Counted from the stretch's first letter, positions 16,457 to 27,844 are shown. The stretch: DNA of 64,000 nucleotides from Burkholderia sp. USMB20 (GCF_000949135.2 NZ_JTAN02000010.1:124001-188000); one strand, 5' to 3'. The notes: a model not told the origin generated them from the letters alone. Made by a program: numbers and translations.

Positions 16457-18184
16457 TCAGCGGCGGTGCGGGGTGCGCCAGGCCTGCGTGCGGCGCAACA
16501 GGCGGTGCGAGATGCAGGCAAACAGCACGCACGCGAACGACGAGGTCGCGAGCACGAGCGTCGCCATCGCGGCGGCCGGGCCCATCTGGCCCGCGTCGTC
16601 GAGGTTCAGGATCGCGACGGAGGCGGGCTGCGTGTCCGGTGAGTACAGGAACGCGACGGCGGAGACCGTCGTCATCCCGTTGACGAACAGGTAGCGCGCG
16701 ATCAGCAGGATCGCCGGCAGGCACACGGGCACGGTCACGCGCAGGAAGGTCTTGTAGAACGGCACCTTCAGCGACGCGGACACGGCCTCGAACTCGCTGT
16801 CGATCTGCCGCAGCGCGGTGACGGCGGTCAGGTGGCTCGACGCGTAGTAGTGGACGACCGTGACGATCGCGAGCAGCCACAGCGACCCGTACAGCCCGTT
16901 CAGCGGATTGCCGGGCGCGTTGAACAGGAAGATGTAGCTGATGCCGAGCACGAGGCCCGGCACGCCCATCGGCAGGATCGCGCACAGGCTGATGAAGCCG
17001 CGCAGCCAGCGTGCACCGCGGGTCTTCTCGATCAGGTAGGCGCCGCCGAACACGACGATCGTGCCGCCGAGCGCGACGGTCGCGGCCATCCGCAGGCTGT
17101 TCTTGTACGCGTCGAAGATGCCGGCGCCGATCAGCCCCATCTCGTAGTGCTGCAGCCCGACGCTCATCTGGTACGGCCAGAACTTCACGAACGACGCGAA
17201 CACCGAGATGCCGACCACCGCGATGAAGAACGCGCACACCAGCGCGCAGTATGCGAGCATCGCGGCGTCGAAGCCGCGCGACGGCTTCGGCTGGTACGGC
17301 GTCGAGCGCGCGCCGAGCTGCGACTGCTGGCGGCGGCGGATGAAGAAGTCGACACCGAACGCGACGAGCGCCGGGCACAGCAGCATCAGGCTCACGACCG
17401 CGCTGCGGTTGAAGTCCTGCAGCCCGATGATCAGCTTGTAGATGTCGGTCGACAGCACGTTGTACGAACCGCCGATCACCACCGGCACGCCGAAGTCGTT
17501 GATGCACATCGTGAAGGCCACCATCGTCGCGCTGATCAGCCCGTACTTCGCGCCCGGCAGCGTGATCGTGAAGAACTTGCGGATGCGGCTCGTGCCCATC
17601 GCGTCGGCGGCTTCGTAGAGCCGGCCGTCCGCGAGCGACAGCGCGGTGACGAGGATCATCAGCACGTGCGGAAACGATGCGTACACCATGCTCAGCACGA
17701 TGCCCGGCAGTCCGTAGATCGAGTGGCCGTGCAGCAGCGGCTTGAGCAGCCCCGCGTTGCCGAACCAGTAGATGAACGACACGGCGGACAGCAGCGTCGG
17801 CGCGAGCAGCGGCAAGAGCGCGATCGTGCGTGCGGCGTTCTTCAGCGGCATGCACGAGCGCGTCAGCGCATACGCGAACGTGAACGCCATCGGCACGACG
17901 ATCATCGTGACGAGCGCGCCGACCGTCAGCGAATGGAGCATCGAGCGCAGCACGCCGCTGTCCTCGAGATACTCGACGAAGTTGTGTGCGCCGACGAAAC
18001 GGCCGTCCGTATCGACGAAGCATTTCTGCACGACGAGCGCGAGCGGCAGCAGCAGGAACAGCGACATCAGCGCGGCCATCGCAACGAGCGCGAGCTGTGC
18101 GATGCGGTCGTGCCAGTGCGTGAGCTGCCGCACGTCGGCGGAGGCGGCCGCGCCGCGGCGGCGTTCGGTGAGGACGGCGCTCAT
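16457..18184 (-). CDS. phnU: 2-aminoethylphosphonate ABC importer, fused double permease
   Basis: The product is 575 residues with around twelve predicted membrane spans. Two EAA-type loops, which touch the ATPase, are visible: YEAADAMGTSRIRKFFTITLP in the first half and EFEAVSASLKVPFYKTFLRV in the second. It is therefore two BPD permease modules in one chain, in place of separate PhnU and PhnV as in Salmonella. The ATG overlaps the stop of the ATPase gene by four bases, so the two are translated together. It sits in the inner membrane with PhnS and PhnT and likely brings in AEP. Confidence 0.9.
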   Translation of the reverse strand: MSAVLTERRRGAAASADVRQLTHWHDRIAQLALVAMAALMSLFLLLPLALVVQKCFVDTDGRFVGAHNFVEYLEDSGVLRSMLHSLTVGALVTMIVVPMAFTFAYALTRSCMPLKNAARTIALLPLLAPTLLSAVSFIYWFGNAGLLKPLLHGHSIYGLPGIVLSMVYASFPHVLMILVTALSLADGRLYEAADAMGTSRIRKFFTITLPGAKYGLISATMVAFTMCINDFGVPVVIGGSYNVLSTDIYKLIIGLQDFNRSAVVSLMLLCPALVAFGVDFFIRRRQQSQLGARSTPYQPKPSRGFDAAMLAYCALVCAFFIAVVGISVFASFVKFWPYQMSVGLQHYEMGLIGAGIFDAYKNSLRMAATVALGGTIVVFGGAYLIEKTRGARWLRGFISLCAILPMGVPGLVLGISYIFLFNAPGNPLNGLYGSLWLLAIVTVVHYYASSHLTAVTALRQIDSEFEAVSASLKVPFYKTFLRVTVPVCLPAILLIARYLFVNGMTTVSAVAFLYSPDTQPASVAILNLDDAGQMGPAAAMATLVLATSSFACVLFACISHRLLRRTQAWRTPHRR

Positions 18185-19272
18185 TGCAGTCGCTCCTTCG
18201 CGCTCGGGAACACGCGGACATGCTCGCGATCGAGCGCGAGGTCGATGCGCGCGCCGGCCTGCACGCCGGTGCGGTCGACGTCGCGATACGACAGGTCGGC
18301 GACGATTTCCTGGCCGTCGAGCCCGTCGATCCGGAAGCTCACGCGGCAGAACGCGCCGAGGAACTCGAGCTTCTCGACGCGGCCGGCCAGCACGTTGTCG
18401 GCCGCTTCACCCGGAATGCGGATGCGCAGATCCTCGGGCCGCACGTAGACCGACACGGCCGCGCCCTGGGCCGGCCGGGTCGCGCCATGCCGGCAGTCGA
18501 AGCCGACGCCGCCCGCGCGCAGCGTGCCGTCCTGCGCGACTTCGGCGGGAATCGTGTTGACGCGGCCGATGAAGTCCGCGACGAACGGCGACGCGGGCTG
18601 CCGGTAGATTTCGAGCGGCGTGCCGATCTGCTCGATCACGCCGTGATTCATCACGACGATGCGGTCCGCCATCGACAGCGCCTCTTCCTGGTCGTGCGTG
18701 ACCATGATCGTCGTCACGCCGAGCCGCTGCTGCAGCGCGCGGATTTCCTGGCGCAGCCGCACGCGCACGCGCGCATCGAGCGCCGACAGCGGCTCGTCGA
18801 GCAGCAGCAGGCCGGGCGACGTCGCGAGTGCGCGCGCGAGTGCGATGCGCTGCTGCTGGCCGCCGGACAATTGACCGGGATGCTTGCGATGACTGTCGGG
18901 CAGGCCGACCAGCGCGAGCAGCGTATGCACGCGCTCGTGGATCGCGTCGCGCTTCATCCTGCGGTTCACGAGCCCGTACGCGACGTTGTCGAAGACGGTG
19001 AGGTTCGGAAACAGCGCGTACGACTGGAACACGATCCCGTAGTCGCGCAGTTGCGGCGGCAGCCGCGAAATGTCGCGGCCGTCCTGCATGATGTGGCCGG
19101 CGCTTTGCGCCTCGAGCCCCGCGATGATCCGCAGCAGCGTGGTTTTCCCGCAGCCGGACGGCCCCAGGAAGCAGATCATCTCGCCCTTCATCACGCTCAG
19201 GTTGATGTCGGTGAGGACCTGTGTGTCGTTGTACCGCTTTTCGATGCGTTCTACGCTCAGATAGGGTGCCAT
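18181..19272 (-). CDS. phnT: 2-aminoethylphosphonate ABC importer, ATP-binding subunit
   Basis: The product is 363 residues from the ATG at 19270-19272; a GTG four codons earlier is possible. The Walker A motif is GPSGCGKTT (about 38-46), the Q-loop QSYALFPN, the ABC signature LSGGQQQRIALARAL, the Walker B LLLLDEPLSALDAR and the switch His in MVTHDQEEAL. A C-terminal TOBE-like domain (about 240-360) marks the spermidine/iron/phosphonate type of importer ATPase. It follows phnS after a 111-bp gap with two hairpins and overlaps the permease gene. Confidence 0.93.
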   Translation of the reverse strand: MAPYLSVERIEKRYNDTQVLTDINLSVMKGEMICFLGPSGCGKTTLLRIIAGLEAQSAGHIMQDGRDISRLPPQLRDYGIVFQSYALFPNLTVFDNVAYGLVNRRMKRDAIHERVHTLLALVGLPDSHRKHPGQLSGGQQQRIALARALATSPGLLLLDEPLSALDARVRVRLRQEIRALQQRLGVTTIMVTHDQEEALSMADRIVVMNHGVIEQIGTPLEIYRQPASPFVADFIGRVNTIPAEVAQDGTLRAGGVGFDCRHGATRPAQGAAVSVYVRPEDLRIRIPGEAADNVLAGRVEKLEFLGAFCRVSFRIDGLDGQEIVADLSYRDVDRTGVQAGARIDLALDREHVRVFPSAKERLQ

Positions 19273-19331
19273 GCACGCCTCCACGCTGCGGGCGGCCCGG
19301 ATGCGGGCCGGATACGACGATCGGAAGGGAG

Positions 19332-19382
19332 GCGGGGCGGCGCGTGTCGCGGCCCCGCTGCCTGGTGCGGCGTTAGCGCCGC
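19332..19382 (-). other. Two stem-loops in the phnS-phnT gap
   Basis: A 7-bp stem (19332-19338 with 19352-19358) and a 6-bp stem with a TTAG loop (19367-19372 with 19377-19382) lie right after the phnS stop. Neither is followed by a T run. Hairpins in this place often protect the binding-protein mRNA and lower expression of the membrane genes. Confidence 0.45.
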
Positions 19383-19383
19383 G

Positions 19384-20439
19384 TCATTGCTGTGCTTTCG
19401 CCCCGTAGCGCTTCTGCCAGGTATCGAGGATCGACTGACGGTTCTTCGCCGACCACACGAAGTCGTTCTTCACGAGCAGGTCCGCATAGTTGTCGGGGAT
19501 GCCGGCGAGCTTGCGCGCGACGCCCGGGTACGCGACGATCGCCCACCAGCGCGCGGTGATCTGGTTCGCGTCCTTGCTCGCCATGAAGTCCGCGAGCTTC
19601 TTCGCGGCGTCGGGCTGCCTGGTCGTCTTCATGATCGCGGTGCCTTCCATGTCCCAGCCGAGCCCTTCCTTCGGGAACACGAGATCGATCGGCGCGCCCT
19701 GCGCCTGCAGTTCATGGCCGCGGAACTCGAACGAGATGCCGATCGGGAATTCGCCGGTGCCGGCGAGCGTGCACGGCTTCGAGCCCGAATGCACGTACTG
19801 CGCGACGTTCTTGTCGAGCGCGTCCATGAACTTCCATCCCTTGTCGTCGCCGAAGGTCTGCAGCCACGCGGTGACGTCGAGATAGCCGGTGCCCGACGAC
19901 ACCGGGCTCGGCATCACGATCGCGCCTTTGTAGACCGGCTTCGTCAGGTCTTCCCACGACGTCGGCTTCGGGATGTTCTTCGCCTGCGCGGCGACGCGGT
20001 TGTAGCAGATCGTCGCGCCCCACACGTCCATGCCGACCCAGTGCGGCGGCGTGTTCGCGTCGCTGTACTTGCGCGTGAGCTGGTCGAAGCCCTTCGGCGC
20101 ATACGGCATCAGCATCCCCTGCAGGTCGAGCAGCGTGAGGCTCGAGGCGGCGAGGCCGAGGATGACGTCCGCGCGCGGGTTGTTCTTCTCCGCGAGCAGC
20201 TTCGCGGTGACCGAGCCGGTCGAGTCGCGCACCCAGCGGATCTCGATGTCGGGGTTCGCTTTCTCGAAGGCGTCCTTGTAGGGCTTCATCGCCTCGTCCT
20301 CCAGCGCGGTGTAGACGAGCAGCGACGTCTTCGCATGCGCCGCCTGCGCCGCGGCGAGCGCGACCGCGGCGGCCAGCGCGACGCGCGCCGCGCCCGTCGC
20401 CCATCCATTGAAACGCTTCTGTACCGGCACTTCGTTCAT
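19384..20439 (-). CDS. phnS: 2-aminoethylphosphonate ABC importer, periplasmic binding protein
   Basis: The product is 351 residues from the ATG at 20437-20439, preceded by AAGGGG; an upstream extension of the frame is ignored because the signal peptide starts here. A long Sec signal (basic start, then an Ala-rich core ending AQAAHA near residue 35) leads a mature protein that begins KTSLLVYTALEDEAM. It is an iron/spermidine-type solute-binding protein with YTALED, DVILGLAASSL and SSGTGYLDVTAW as pocket segments. In this operon the ligand should be AEP. It is the first gene of the leftward phn arm and has its own promoter. Confidence 0.9.
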   Translation of the reverse strand: MNEVPVQKRFNGWATGAARVALAAAVALAAAQAAHAKTSLLVYTALEDEAMKPYKDAFEKANPDIEIRWVRDSTGSVTAKLLAEKNNPRADVILGLAASSLTLLDLQGMLMPYAPKGFDQLTRKYSDANTPPHWVGMDVWGATICYNRVAAQAKNIPKPTSWEDLTKPVYKGAIVMPSPVSSGTGYLDVTAWLQTFGDDKGWKFMDALDKNVAQYVHSGSKPCTLAGTGEFPIGISFEFRGHELQAQGAPIDLVFPKEGLGWDMEGTAIMKTTRQPDAAKKLADFMASKDANQITARWWAIVAYPGVARKLAGIPDNYADLLVKNDFVWSAKNRQSILDTWQKRYGAKAQQ

Positions 20440-20546
20440 CTTCAGACCCCTTGACCGTGGCGCCGCGGGCTGCGGCGGATGAGTGGAGACCAGCCCTCTT
20501 CGTACTGCCTCGTGTTTCCGTCTTTTGCTTTCTGTTCTCTGCATGT

Positions 20547-21896
<1,350 letters not shown>

Positions 21897-21923
21897 CGCG
21901 GACGCATCCGCCAGGAGACACTC

Positions 21924-23378
21924 ATGAACGCCATTGCAGCATCGACGGAGGTTCGCACGGTTCATCGTGAAGCACTACGAATCGATGGTGAAAGGATTCA
22001 GCGCGATGCGGTGATCGAGGTACGCAACCCGTACGACGGCTCGCTCGTCGGCACCGTGCCGAAGGCGACGCTCGACGACGTGCGGCGCGCATTCGCGGTC
22101 GCGCGTGCGTACCGGCCGTCGCTCACGCGCCACGAACGCGCGGCGATCCTGCGCCGCGCGGCCGACATCGTGCGTGCGCGCACCGCCGCGATCGCGGCGC
22201 TGATCACGGCCGAGGCCGGCTTGTGCATCAAGGATTCGACGTACGAAGCCGGGCGCGTGGCCGACGTGCTCACATTCGGCGCGGGCGAAGTGCTGAAGGA
22301 CGACGGGCAGATCTTCTCGTGCGATCTGACGCCGCACGGCAAGAAGCGCCGCGTGTACACGCAGCGCGAACCGCTGCTCGGCGTGATTTCCGCGATCACG
22401 CCGTTCAACCATCCGATGAATCAGGTCGCGCACAAGGTCGTGCCGTCGGTCGCGACCAACAACCGGATCGTCGTGAAGCCGTCGGAGAAGGTGCCGCTGT
22501 CGTGCTACCTGTTCGCGGACATCCTGTATGAAGCCGGCCTGCCGCCGCAGATGCTGCAGGTGATCACCGGCGACCCGAAGGAGATCGCCGACGAGCTGAT
22601 CACGAACCCGGCGATCGACCTGATCACGTTCACCGGCGGCGTGTCGATCGGCAAGTCGATCGCGTCGCGGATGGGCTACCGGCGCGCGGTGCTGGAACTC
22701 GGCGGCAACGATCCGATCATCGTGATGGAGGACGCCGATCTCGACGAAGCGAGCACGCTGGCGGTGTCGGGTTCGTACAAGAACTCGGGGCAGCGCTGCA
22801 CCGCGATCAAGCGGATGCTCGTGCACGAGGCGGTGGCCGATCGCTTCACCGAGCTGGTCGTCGAGAAAACCCGCGCGTGGGCCTACGGGAACCCGGCCGA
22901 TCCGTCGGTCGACATGGGCACCGTGATCGACGAAGCGGCCGCGAAGTTCTGCGAGCAGCAGGTGAACGACGCGATTGCGCGCGGTGCGCGGCTGCTGGTC
23001 GGCAACGTGCGCGACGGGGCGCTGTATTCGCCGACCGTCGTCGATCGCGTGACGCCCGACATGCCGCTCGTGAAGTACGAGACGTTCGGGCCCGTGTCGC
23101 CGATCATGCGTTTTCGCGACATCGACGAGGCGATCCGGATGTCGAACAGCACCGACTATGCGTTGTCGTCGTCGGTCTGCACGAACCGCTTCGACAGCAT
23201 CACGCGCTTCATCACGGAGCTGGAAGTCGGCAGCGTGAACGTGCGCGAGGTGCCGGGCTACCGGCTCGAACTGACGCCGTTCGGCGGCGTGAAGGATTCG
23301 GGCCTCGGCTACAAGGAAGGCGTGCAGGAGGCGATGAAGAGCTTCACGAACACGAAGACCTACTCGCTGCCGTGGTAA
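21924..23378 (+). CDS. phnY: Phosphonoacetaldehyde dehydrogenase
   Basis: The product is 484 residues, with AGGAGA ahead of the ATG. It is an aldehyde dehydrogenase: SAITPFNHPMNQVAHKVVPS in the cofactor site, FTGGVSIGK, the general base Glu258 in LELGGNDP and the catalytic Cys292 in NSGQRCTA. It oxidises phosphonoacetaldehyde to phosphonoacetate with NAD(P)+, linking PhnW to PhnA. The motif positions match those of known PhnY enzymes, and the place next to phnA fixes the role. It ends the rightward arm. Confidence 0.93.
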   Translation: MNAIAASTEVRTVHREALRIDGERIQRDAVIEVRNPYDGSLVGTVPKATLDDVRRAFAVARAYRPSLTRHERAAILRRAADIVRARTAAIAALITAEAGLCIKDSTYEAGRVADVLTFGAGEVLKDDGQIFSCDLTPHGKKRRVYTQREPLLGVISAITPFNHPMNQVAHKVVPSVATNNRIVVKPSEKVPLSCYLFADILYEAGLPPQMLQVITGDPKEIADELITNPAIDLITFTGGVSIGKSIASRMGYRRAVLELGGNDPIIVMEDADLDEASTLAVSGSYKNSGQRCTAIKRMLVHEAVADRFTELVVEKTRAWAYGNPADPSVDMGTVIDEAAAKFCEQQVNDAIARGARLLVGNVRDGALYSPTVVDRVTPDMPLVKYETFGPVSPIMRFRDIDEAIRMSNSTDYALSSSVCTNRFDSITRFITELEVGSVNVREVPGYRLELTPFGGVKDSGLGYKEGVQEAMKSFTNTKTYSLPW

Positions 23379-23468
23379 GCGGTGTGTGATACACACGCGC
23401 CGGCTCGAAGGCCGGCGCGCGCAATTTCCCGATGGCGGGAGGCGGCCGCGACAGCCGCCTCGCGACGG

Positions 23469-23744
23469 TCAATCGTCGTCGTGATGGTGATGACGCCAGC
23501 CGCGATGCCAGCCGTTGTCGTGCCGGTAGTAGCGGTAGCGGTATTCGCCGTAGTACGGGCCGTAATAGGCGGGCGCCGGCTCGTACACGACGGGCGGCGG
23601 CGGCGCGTAGTAGACAGGCGGCGGCGCCTCGATCACGGGCCCCGGCACGCCGAAATACACGCCGACGTCGGCACGCGCGAACGCACTTGCCGACAGGCAG
23701 GCGGCCGCGATGCCGACGGCACTGGACAACAGGATGCGTCTCAT
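23469..23744 (-). CDS. Small secreted Tyr/Pro-rich protein
   Basis: The product is 91 residues from the ATG at 23742-23744. A signal peptide (RRILLSSAVGIAAACLSASA) is followed by GVYFGVPGP. Proline- and tyrosine-rich repeats of the form APPPPVVYEPAPAYYGPYYG come next, and the tail is His/Asp-rich. Similar small repeat proteins (PXPV or YXWGXW-like) are common in Burkholderia. The His/Asp tail could bind metals. The function is unknown. It converges with phnY and is divergent from the amino-acid importer. Confidence 0.75.
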   Translation of the reverse strand: MRRILLSSAVGIAAACLSASAFARADVGVYFGVPGPVIEAPPPVYYAPPPPVVYEPAPAYYGPYYGEYRYRYYRHDNGWHRGWRHHHHDDD

Positions 23745-24070
23745 TTGCCGTTCACTCCGTCCGCGGGGACCAGGCCCGCGAGCAATCGTTTTACCTGCCT
23801 TCATGGTACGTAGCGCATGCCCGATGGGTGATACCGCAGTGTCGCTTCTGTAACCGCAGGTAACGATTCGTCAGACGATCGCCGCGCTGCATCGCGTGGG
23901 ATTTCGTCTGCGGAATGGGCGCGACTCGCCGGCGCGTTATTCGACGCGCTCATATCGTTAGCGGATTTGCGTTTTTGCCGGATATCGGCGCGTCGGTAGA
24001 ATTCGCGGACCTCTCGCGCGGCCGTTCGGGCCGGCGGGTCCACTCCCTTCCATCGTTCGGGGTCCGCACC
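23745..24070. other. Divergent intergenic region, 326 bp, with a candidate promoter
   Basis: No coding frame is evident. Towards the right, TTGCCG (23975-23980) and TAGAAT (23997-24002) with 16 bp between form a weak promoter for the amino-acid importer about 70 bp before its ATG. The GTAACC/GGTAAC words near 23851-23864 are a possible regulator site. Confidence 0.4.
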
Positions 24071-24853
24071 ATGAAATTCCTTCGCTCCATCCTGGTCGTC
24101 GCATTGCTGCAGGCCACTGCCGTCACGAGCGCGCTGGCGGCCGACGATCTCGCGCAGATCAAGTCGGCCGGCGTGTTCCGGGTCGGCACCGAAGGCACGT
24201 ACGCACCGTTCACGTATCACGATGCGTCGGGCAAGCTGACCGGCTTCGACGTCGACATCGCGAGCGCGATCGCGCAACGGCTCGGCGTGAAGGCGGAGTT
24301 CGTCGAAGGCAAGTGGGACGGGCTGATCGCGGGCCTCGACGTGAACCGCTACGACGCGGTCGTCAACGAAGTGTCGATCACCGATGCGCGCAAGGCGAAA
24401 TACGATTTCTCGACGCCGTACATCACGTCCCGCGCGGTGCTGATCGTGCGTGCGGACAACACGTCGATCCGCTCGTTCGACGACCTGAAGGGCAAGAAAT
24501 CCGCGAACACGCTGACCAGCAATTTCGGCAAGCTCGCGGCCGCGCACGGCGCGGACGTGGTGCCCGTGCAGGGCTTCAACGAATCGATCGACCTGCTGAG
24601 CGCGGGGCGCGTCGACGCGACGATCAACGATTCGCTGTCGTACCTCGATTTCCGCAAGCACAAGCCCGACGCGAAACTGAAGATCGCGGCGACCGACACG
24701 AGCGGCGCCGGCGATGCATCGGGCGTGCTGCTGCGCAAGGGCAGTCCCGCGCTGGTGGCGGCGATCGACAGGGCGCTCGCGGACCTCAAGGCCGACGGCA
24801 CCTACGCGAAGATCTCGCAGAAGTACTTCGGCCGCGACGTGTCGCAGCCGTGA
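24071..24853 (+). CDS. Polar amino-acid (cystine-like) ABC transporter, substrate-binding protein
   Basis: The product is 260 residues from the ATG at 24071. The signal peptide KFLRSILVVALLQATAVTSA ends at ALAADD. The mature domain begins IKSAGVFRVGTEGTYAPFTYH, and GFDVDIASAIAQRLG is the family-3 solute-binding protein signature. It is the first gene of a three-gene importer. Resemblance is to the FliY/TcyJ cystine-binding group, but the ligand is not certain. It exists in the periplasm and delivers the ligand to the permease encoded 14 bp downstream. Confidence 0.88.
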   Translation: MKFLRSILVVALLQATAVTSALAADDLAQIKSAGVFRVGTEGTYAPFTYHDASGKLTGFDVDIASAIAQRLGVKAEFVEGKWDGLIAGLDVNRYDAVVNEVSITDARKAKYDFSTPYITSRAVLIVRADNTSIRSFDDLKGKKSANTLTSNFGKLAAAHGADVVPVQGFNESIDLLSAGRVDATINDSLSYLDFRKHKPDAKLKIAATDTSGAGDASGVLLRKGSPALVAAIDRALADLKADGTYAKISQKYFGRDVSQP

Positions 24854-24867
24854 CGCGGGGCTGACCG

Positions 24868-25544
24868 ATGCCGCCCTGGCTGCACTTGATGGCGGAATCG
24901 CTGCGGCCCCTGCTGGTGGCAGGGCTCGTGTTCACGGTTCCGCTCACGCTCGCGTCGTTCGCGATCGGCCTGCTGCTCGCGTTCGGCGCGGCGCTCGCGC
25001 GCCTGTTCGGGCCGCGCTGGGCGCAGGCCGCCATACGTTTCTACATCTGGCTGTTTCGCGGCTCGCCGCTGCTCGTGCAGCTGTTCGTGATCTTCTACGG
25101 ACTGCCGAACGTCGGCATCGTGCTCGATCCGCTGACCGCCGCCGTGATCGGCTTCTCGCTGAACGTCGGCGCGTACAACGCCGAGGTGATCCGCGGCGTG
25201 ATCGAATCGATCCCGAAAGGGCAGTGGGAAGCCGCGTACTCGATGGCGATGACGCGCGCGCAGGCGCTGCGCCGCGCGATCCTGCCGCAGGCCGCGCGCG
25301 TCGCGCTGCCCGCGCTGTCGAATTCGTTCATCTCGCTGGTAAAGGACACGTCGCTCGCGGCTGTACTGACCGTTCCCGAGATATTCCAGGCCGCGCAGCG
25401 CATCGCGGCCGTCACCTACGAGCCGCTGATCCTCTATACCGAAGCCGCGCTGATCTATCTGCTGTTCAGCTCGGTGCTCTCGTCGCTGCAACGTCGGCTC
25501 GAGCTCCGGTTCGGGCGCCATGCGCTGTTCCACGCGGAGTTGCG

Positions 25545-25548
<4 letters not shown>
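24868..25548 (+). CDS. Amino-acid ABC transporter permease
   Basis: The product is 226 residues with about five membrane spans. RGSPLLVQLFVIFYGLPNVG and the EAA loop EAAYSMAMTRAQALRRAILP are marks of HisM/GlnP-type permeases. The stop overlaps the ATG of the ATPase gene (ATGA at 25545-25548). A single permease gene here implies a homodimer in the membrane. Confidence 0.9.
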
Positions 25549-26303
<755 letters not shown>

Positions 26304-26332
26304 TCTGCCACGCCACGCGGCTGCGTGGGCGA

Positions 26333-27148
26333 TCATTCCTGTCCGTGTGTGTCGAGCACCGCGGCGACGATCGCCTCGGGCGCATCCTCCTGGACCAGGT
26401 GCCCCGCGCGCGGCACGCGGATCAGCTTTCCGCCCGCGATGCGATCGGCGAGCGCCTGCCCCTGTTCGCGCGGAATCCACGCGTCGTCCTCGCCCCACAC
26501 GATGCGCACCGGAAAGTCCGGCGGCGCATAACGCGCCTCGGCTTCCTCGATATAGCGCTGGCGCATCTGCGCGATCTGCCGATAGAACGCCGGCTGGCCG
26601 GCCGGCGTGAGCCACGGCGAGCGGTAGATCGACAGCACGTCGTCGCTCAACGGCCGTGCGACTGCATTGCCGATGTAGGCCGACACGAGTGCGTGATGCG
26701 CATACGCCGGCAGCCCGGTGAACGCGGCTTCGTGCTGCGCGACGTGGCGCACGAACGGCGAGCCTTGCGGCGCGATCGCGACGGGGTTCACGAGTGTCAG
26801 GTCCGAATACGCGATGCCGTCGAGGAAATGCGCGCGCAGCACGGTTGCGCCGCCGTAGTCGTGCGCGAGTACGCGCGGGCGTGAAAGTCTCCATTCGTCG
26901 AGCAGCGCGCCGAACAGCACGTTCTGCCGGCCGAGCGAGACGTCCGTGTCGGGCATGTCCGACTGGCCGTAGCCGAGCAGGTCGTAGAAGAACACGCGAT
27001 GACGCCGTGCGAGCCACGGCGCGATGCGGCGCCACACCTGCGACGAGAACGGCGTCCCGTGCACGAGCACCAGCGGCGGCCCTTCACCGAGCGCGCCCCA
27101 TGCGATCCGGTGACCTTCAAAATTGTAGCGATTGGCGAGCTCGAGCAT
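26333..27148 (-). CDS. Alpha/beta hydrolase with an Asp nucleophile (dehalogenase/epoxide-hydrolase type)
   Basis: The product is 271 residues. The N-terminal HGTP oxyanion motif (30-33) is followed by the nucleophile elbow LAHDYGGAT with Asp97 in place of the usual Ser. The acid is in WGEDDAWIP and the catalytic His in RAGHLVQEDAPE. An Asp nucleophile is typical of haloalkane and fluoroacetate dehalogenases and epoxide hydrolases, not of esterases. The substrate is unknown. It is divergent from a CGNR zinc-finger gene, with a perfect palindrome between them, so the two probably form a regulator-enzyme pair. Confidence 0.85.
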   Translation of the reverse strand: MLELANRYNFEGHRIAWGALGEGPPLVLVHGTPFSSQVWRRIAPWLARRHRVFFYDLLGYGQSDMPDTDVSLGRQNVLFGALLDEWRLSRPRVLAHDYGGATVLRAHFLDGIAYSDLTLVNPVAIAPQGSPFVRHVAQHEAAFTGLPAYAHHALVSAYIGNAVARPLSDDVLSIYRSPWLTPAGQPAFYRQIAQMRQRYIEEAEARYAPPDFPVRIVWGEDDAWIPREQGQALADRIAGGKLIRVPRAGHLVQEDAPEAIVAAVLDTHGQE

Positions 27149-27162
27149 CGGCGCCTCCGTGC

Positions 27163-27189
27163 TAACCTGTTTTGGTTGTTAACAGGTTA
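27163..27189. promoter_or_regulatory. Palindromic operator between hydrolase and CGNR genes
   Basis: TAACCTGTT (27163-27171) and AACAGGTTA (27181-27189) are perfect 9-bp inverted arms with a 9-bp centre. They lie in the 81-bp divergent gap, where a dimeric regulator could control both genes. Confidence 0.55.
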
Positions 27190-27229
27190 CGCCTGTTCAC
27201 TCGGATGTGAAACCGATAGGTGAAAATAA

Positions 27230-27844
27230 ATGGTTACTCGACACGAGCCTGCGCGAGCGGCGCATACATGGTGTGCGGCCGATTTCGTCGGCGGCCATCC
27301 GGCGCTCGATTTCCTGAACACGGTGGCCGACACGGGCAAGACGCGCGATGAGGACAAACTCGTCGACTGGCCGGCCGTGCGTGCCTGGGCCGGGAAGTCG
27401 GGGTTGCTGGCGGAGGCCGACCTGACGCGGTTTCTGCGTCATCCGCGGCAGGACGGCGCGGACGAACTCGCCGCGCTGCACGGTTTTCGCGAGGATGCGT
27501 ATGCGGCGCTCGCGCACCTGACGGCCGGCGAAGGCGGCAGTGCCGGCGCGCGAGCGGCGGACCGGCTCGCCGAGGCGATTCGCGATGCGATCGGGCGCAG
27601 CAGATTCGACGCGGTCGACGGCCGCTTCGCGTGGCGGCCCGATGCGCGCGCCGAGTCGCGATGGATCGACGCGGCCGCGCTCGGATTCGAGCATCTGCTG
27701 CGCGGCGACGATTTCGCGCGCGTGCGGCAGTGCGGCCGCTGTACGTGGTTCTTCGTCGATCGCGGCCGCGGCGTCGGACGCCGCTGGTGCGACATGCGCA
27801 CGTGCGGCAACCGCGCGAAGGTGGAGGCGTTCAGGGAGCGGTGA
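27230..27844 (+). CDS. CGNR zinc-finger (ABATE domain) regulator
   Basis: The product is 204 residues. The ABATE domain opens with FVGGHPALDFLNTVAD. The C-terminal zinc finger reads RQCGRCTWFFVDRGRGVGRR, then WCDMRTCGNRAKVEAFR, giving the CxxC and CxxxxC ligands and the name-giving CGNR motif. Members are thought to bind DNA as stress or metabolite-responsive regulators, often beside the enzyme they control. Here that would be the divergent hydrolase. Family assignment is firm; target and ligand are inferred. Confidence 0.88.
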   Translation: MVTRHEPARAAHTWCAADFVGGHPALDFLNTVADTGKTRDEDKLVDWPAVRAWAGKSGLLAEADLTRFLRHPRQDGADELAALHGFREDAYAALAHLTAGEGGSAGARAADRLAEAIRDAIGRSRFDAVDGRFAWRPDARAESRWIDAAALGFEHLLRGDDFARVRQCGRCTWFFVDRGRGVGRRWCDMRTCGNRAKVEAFRER

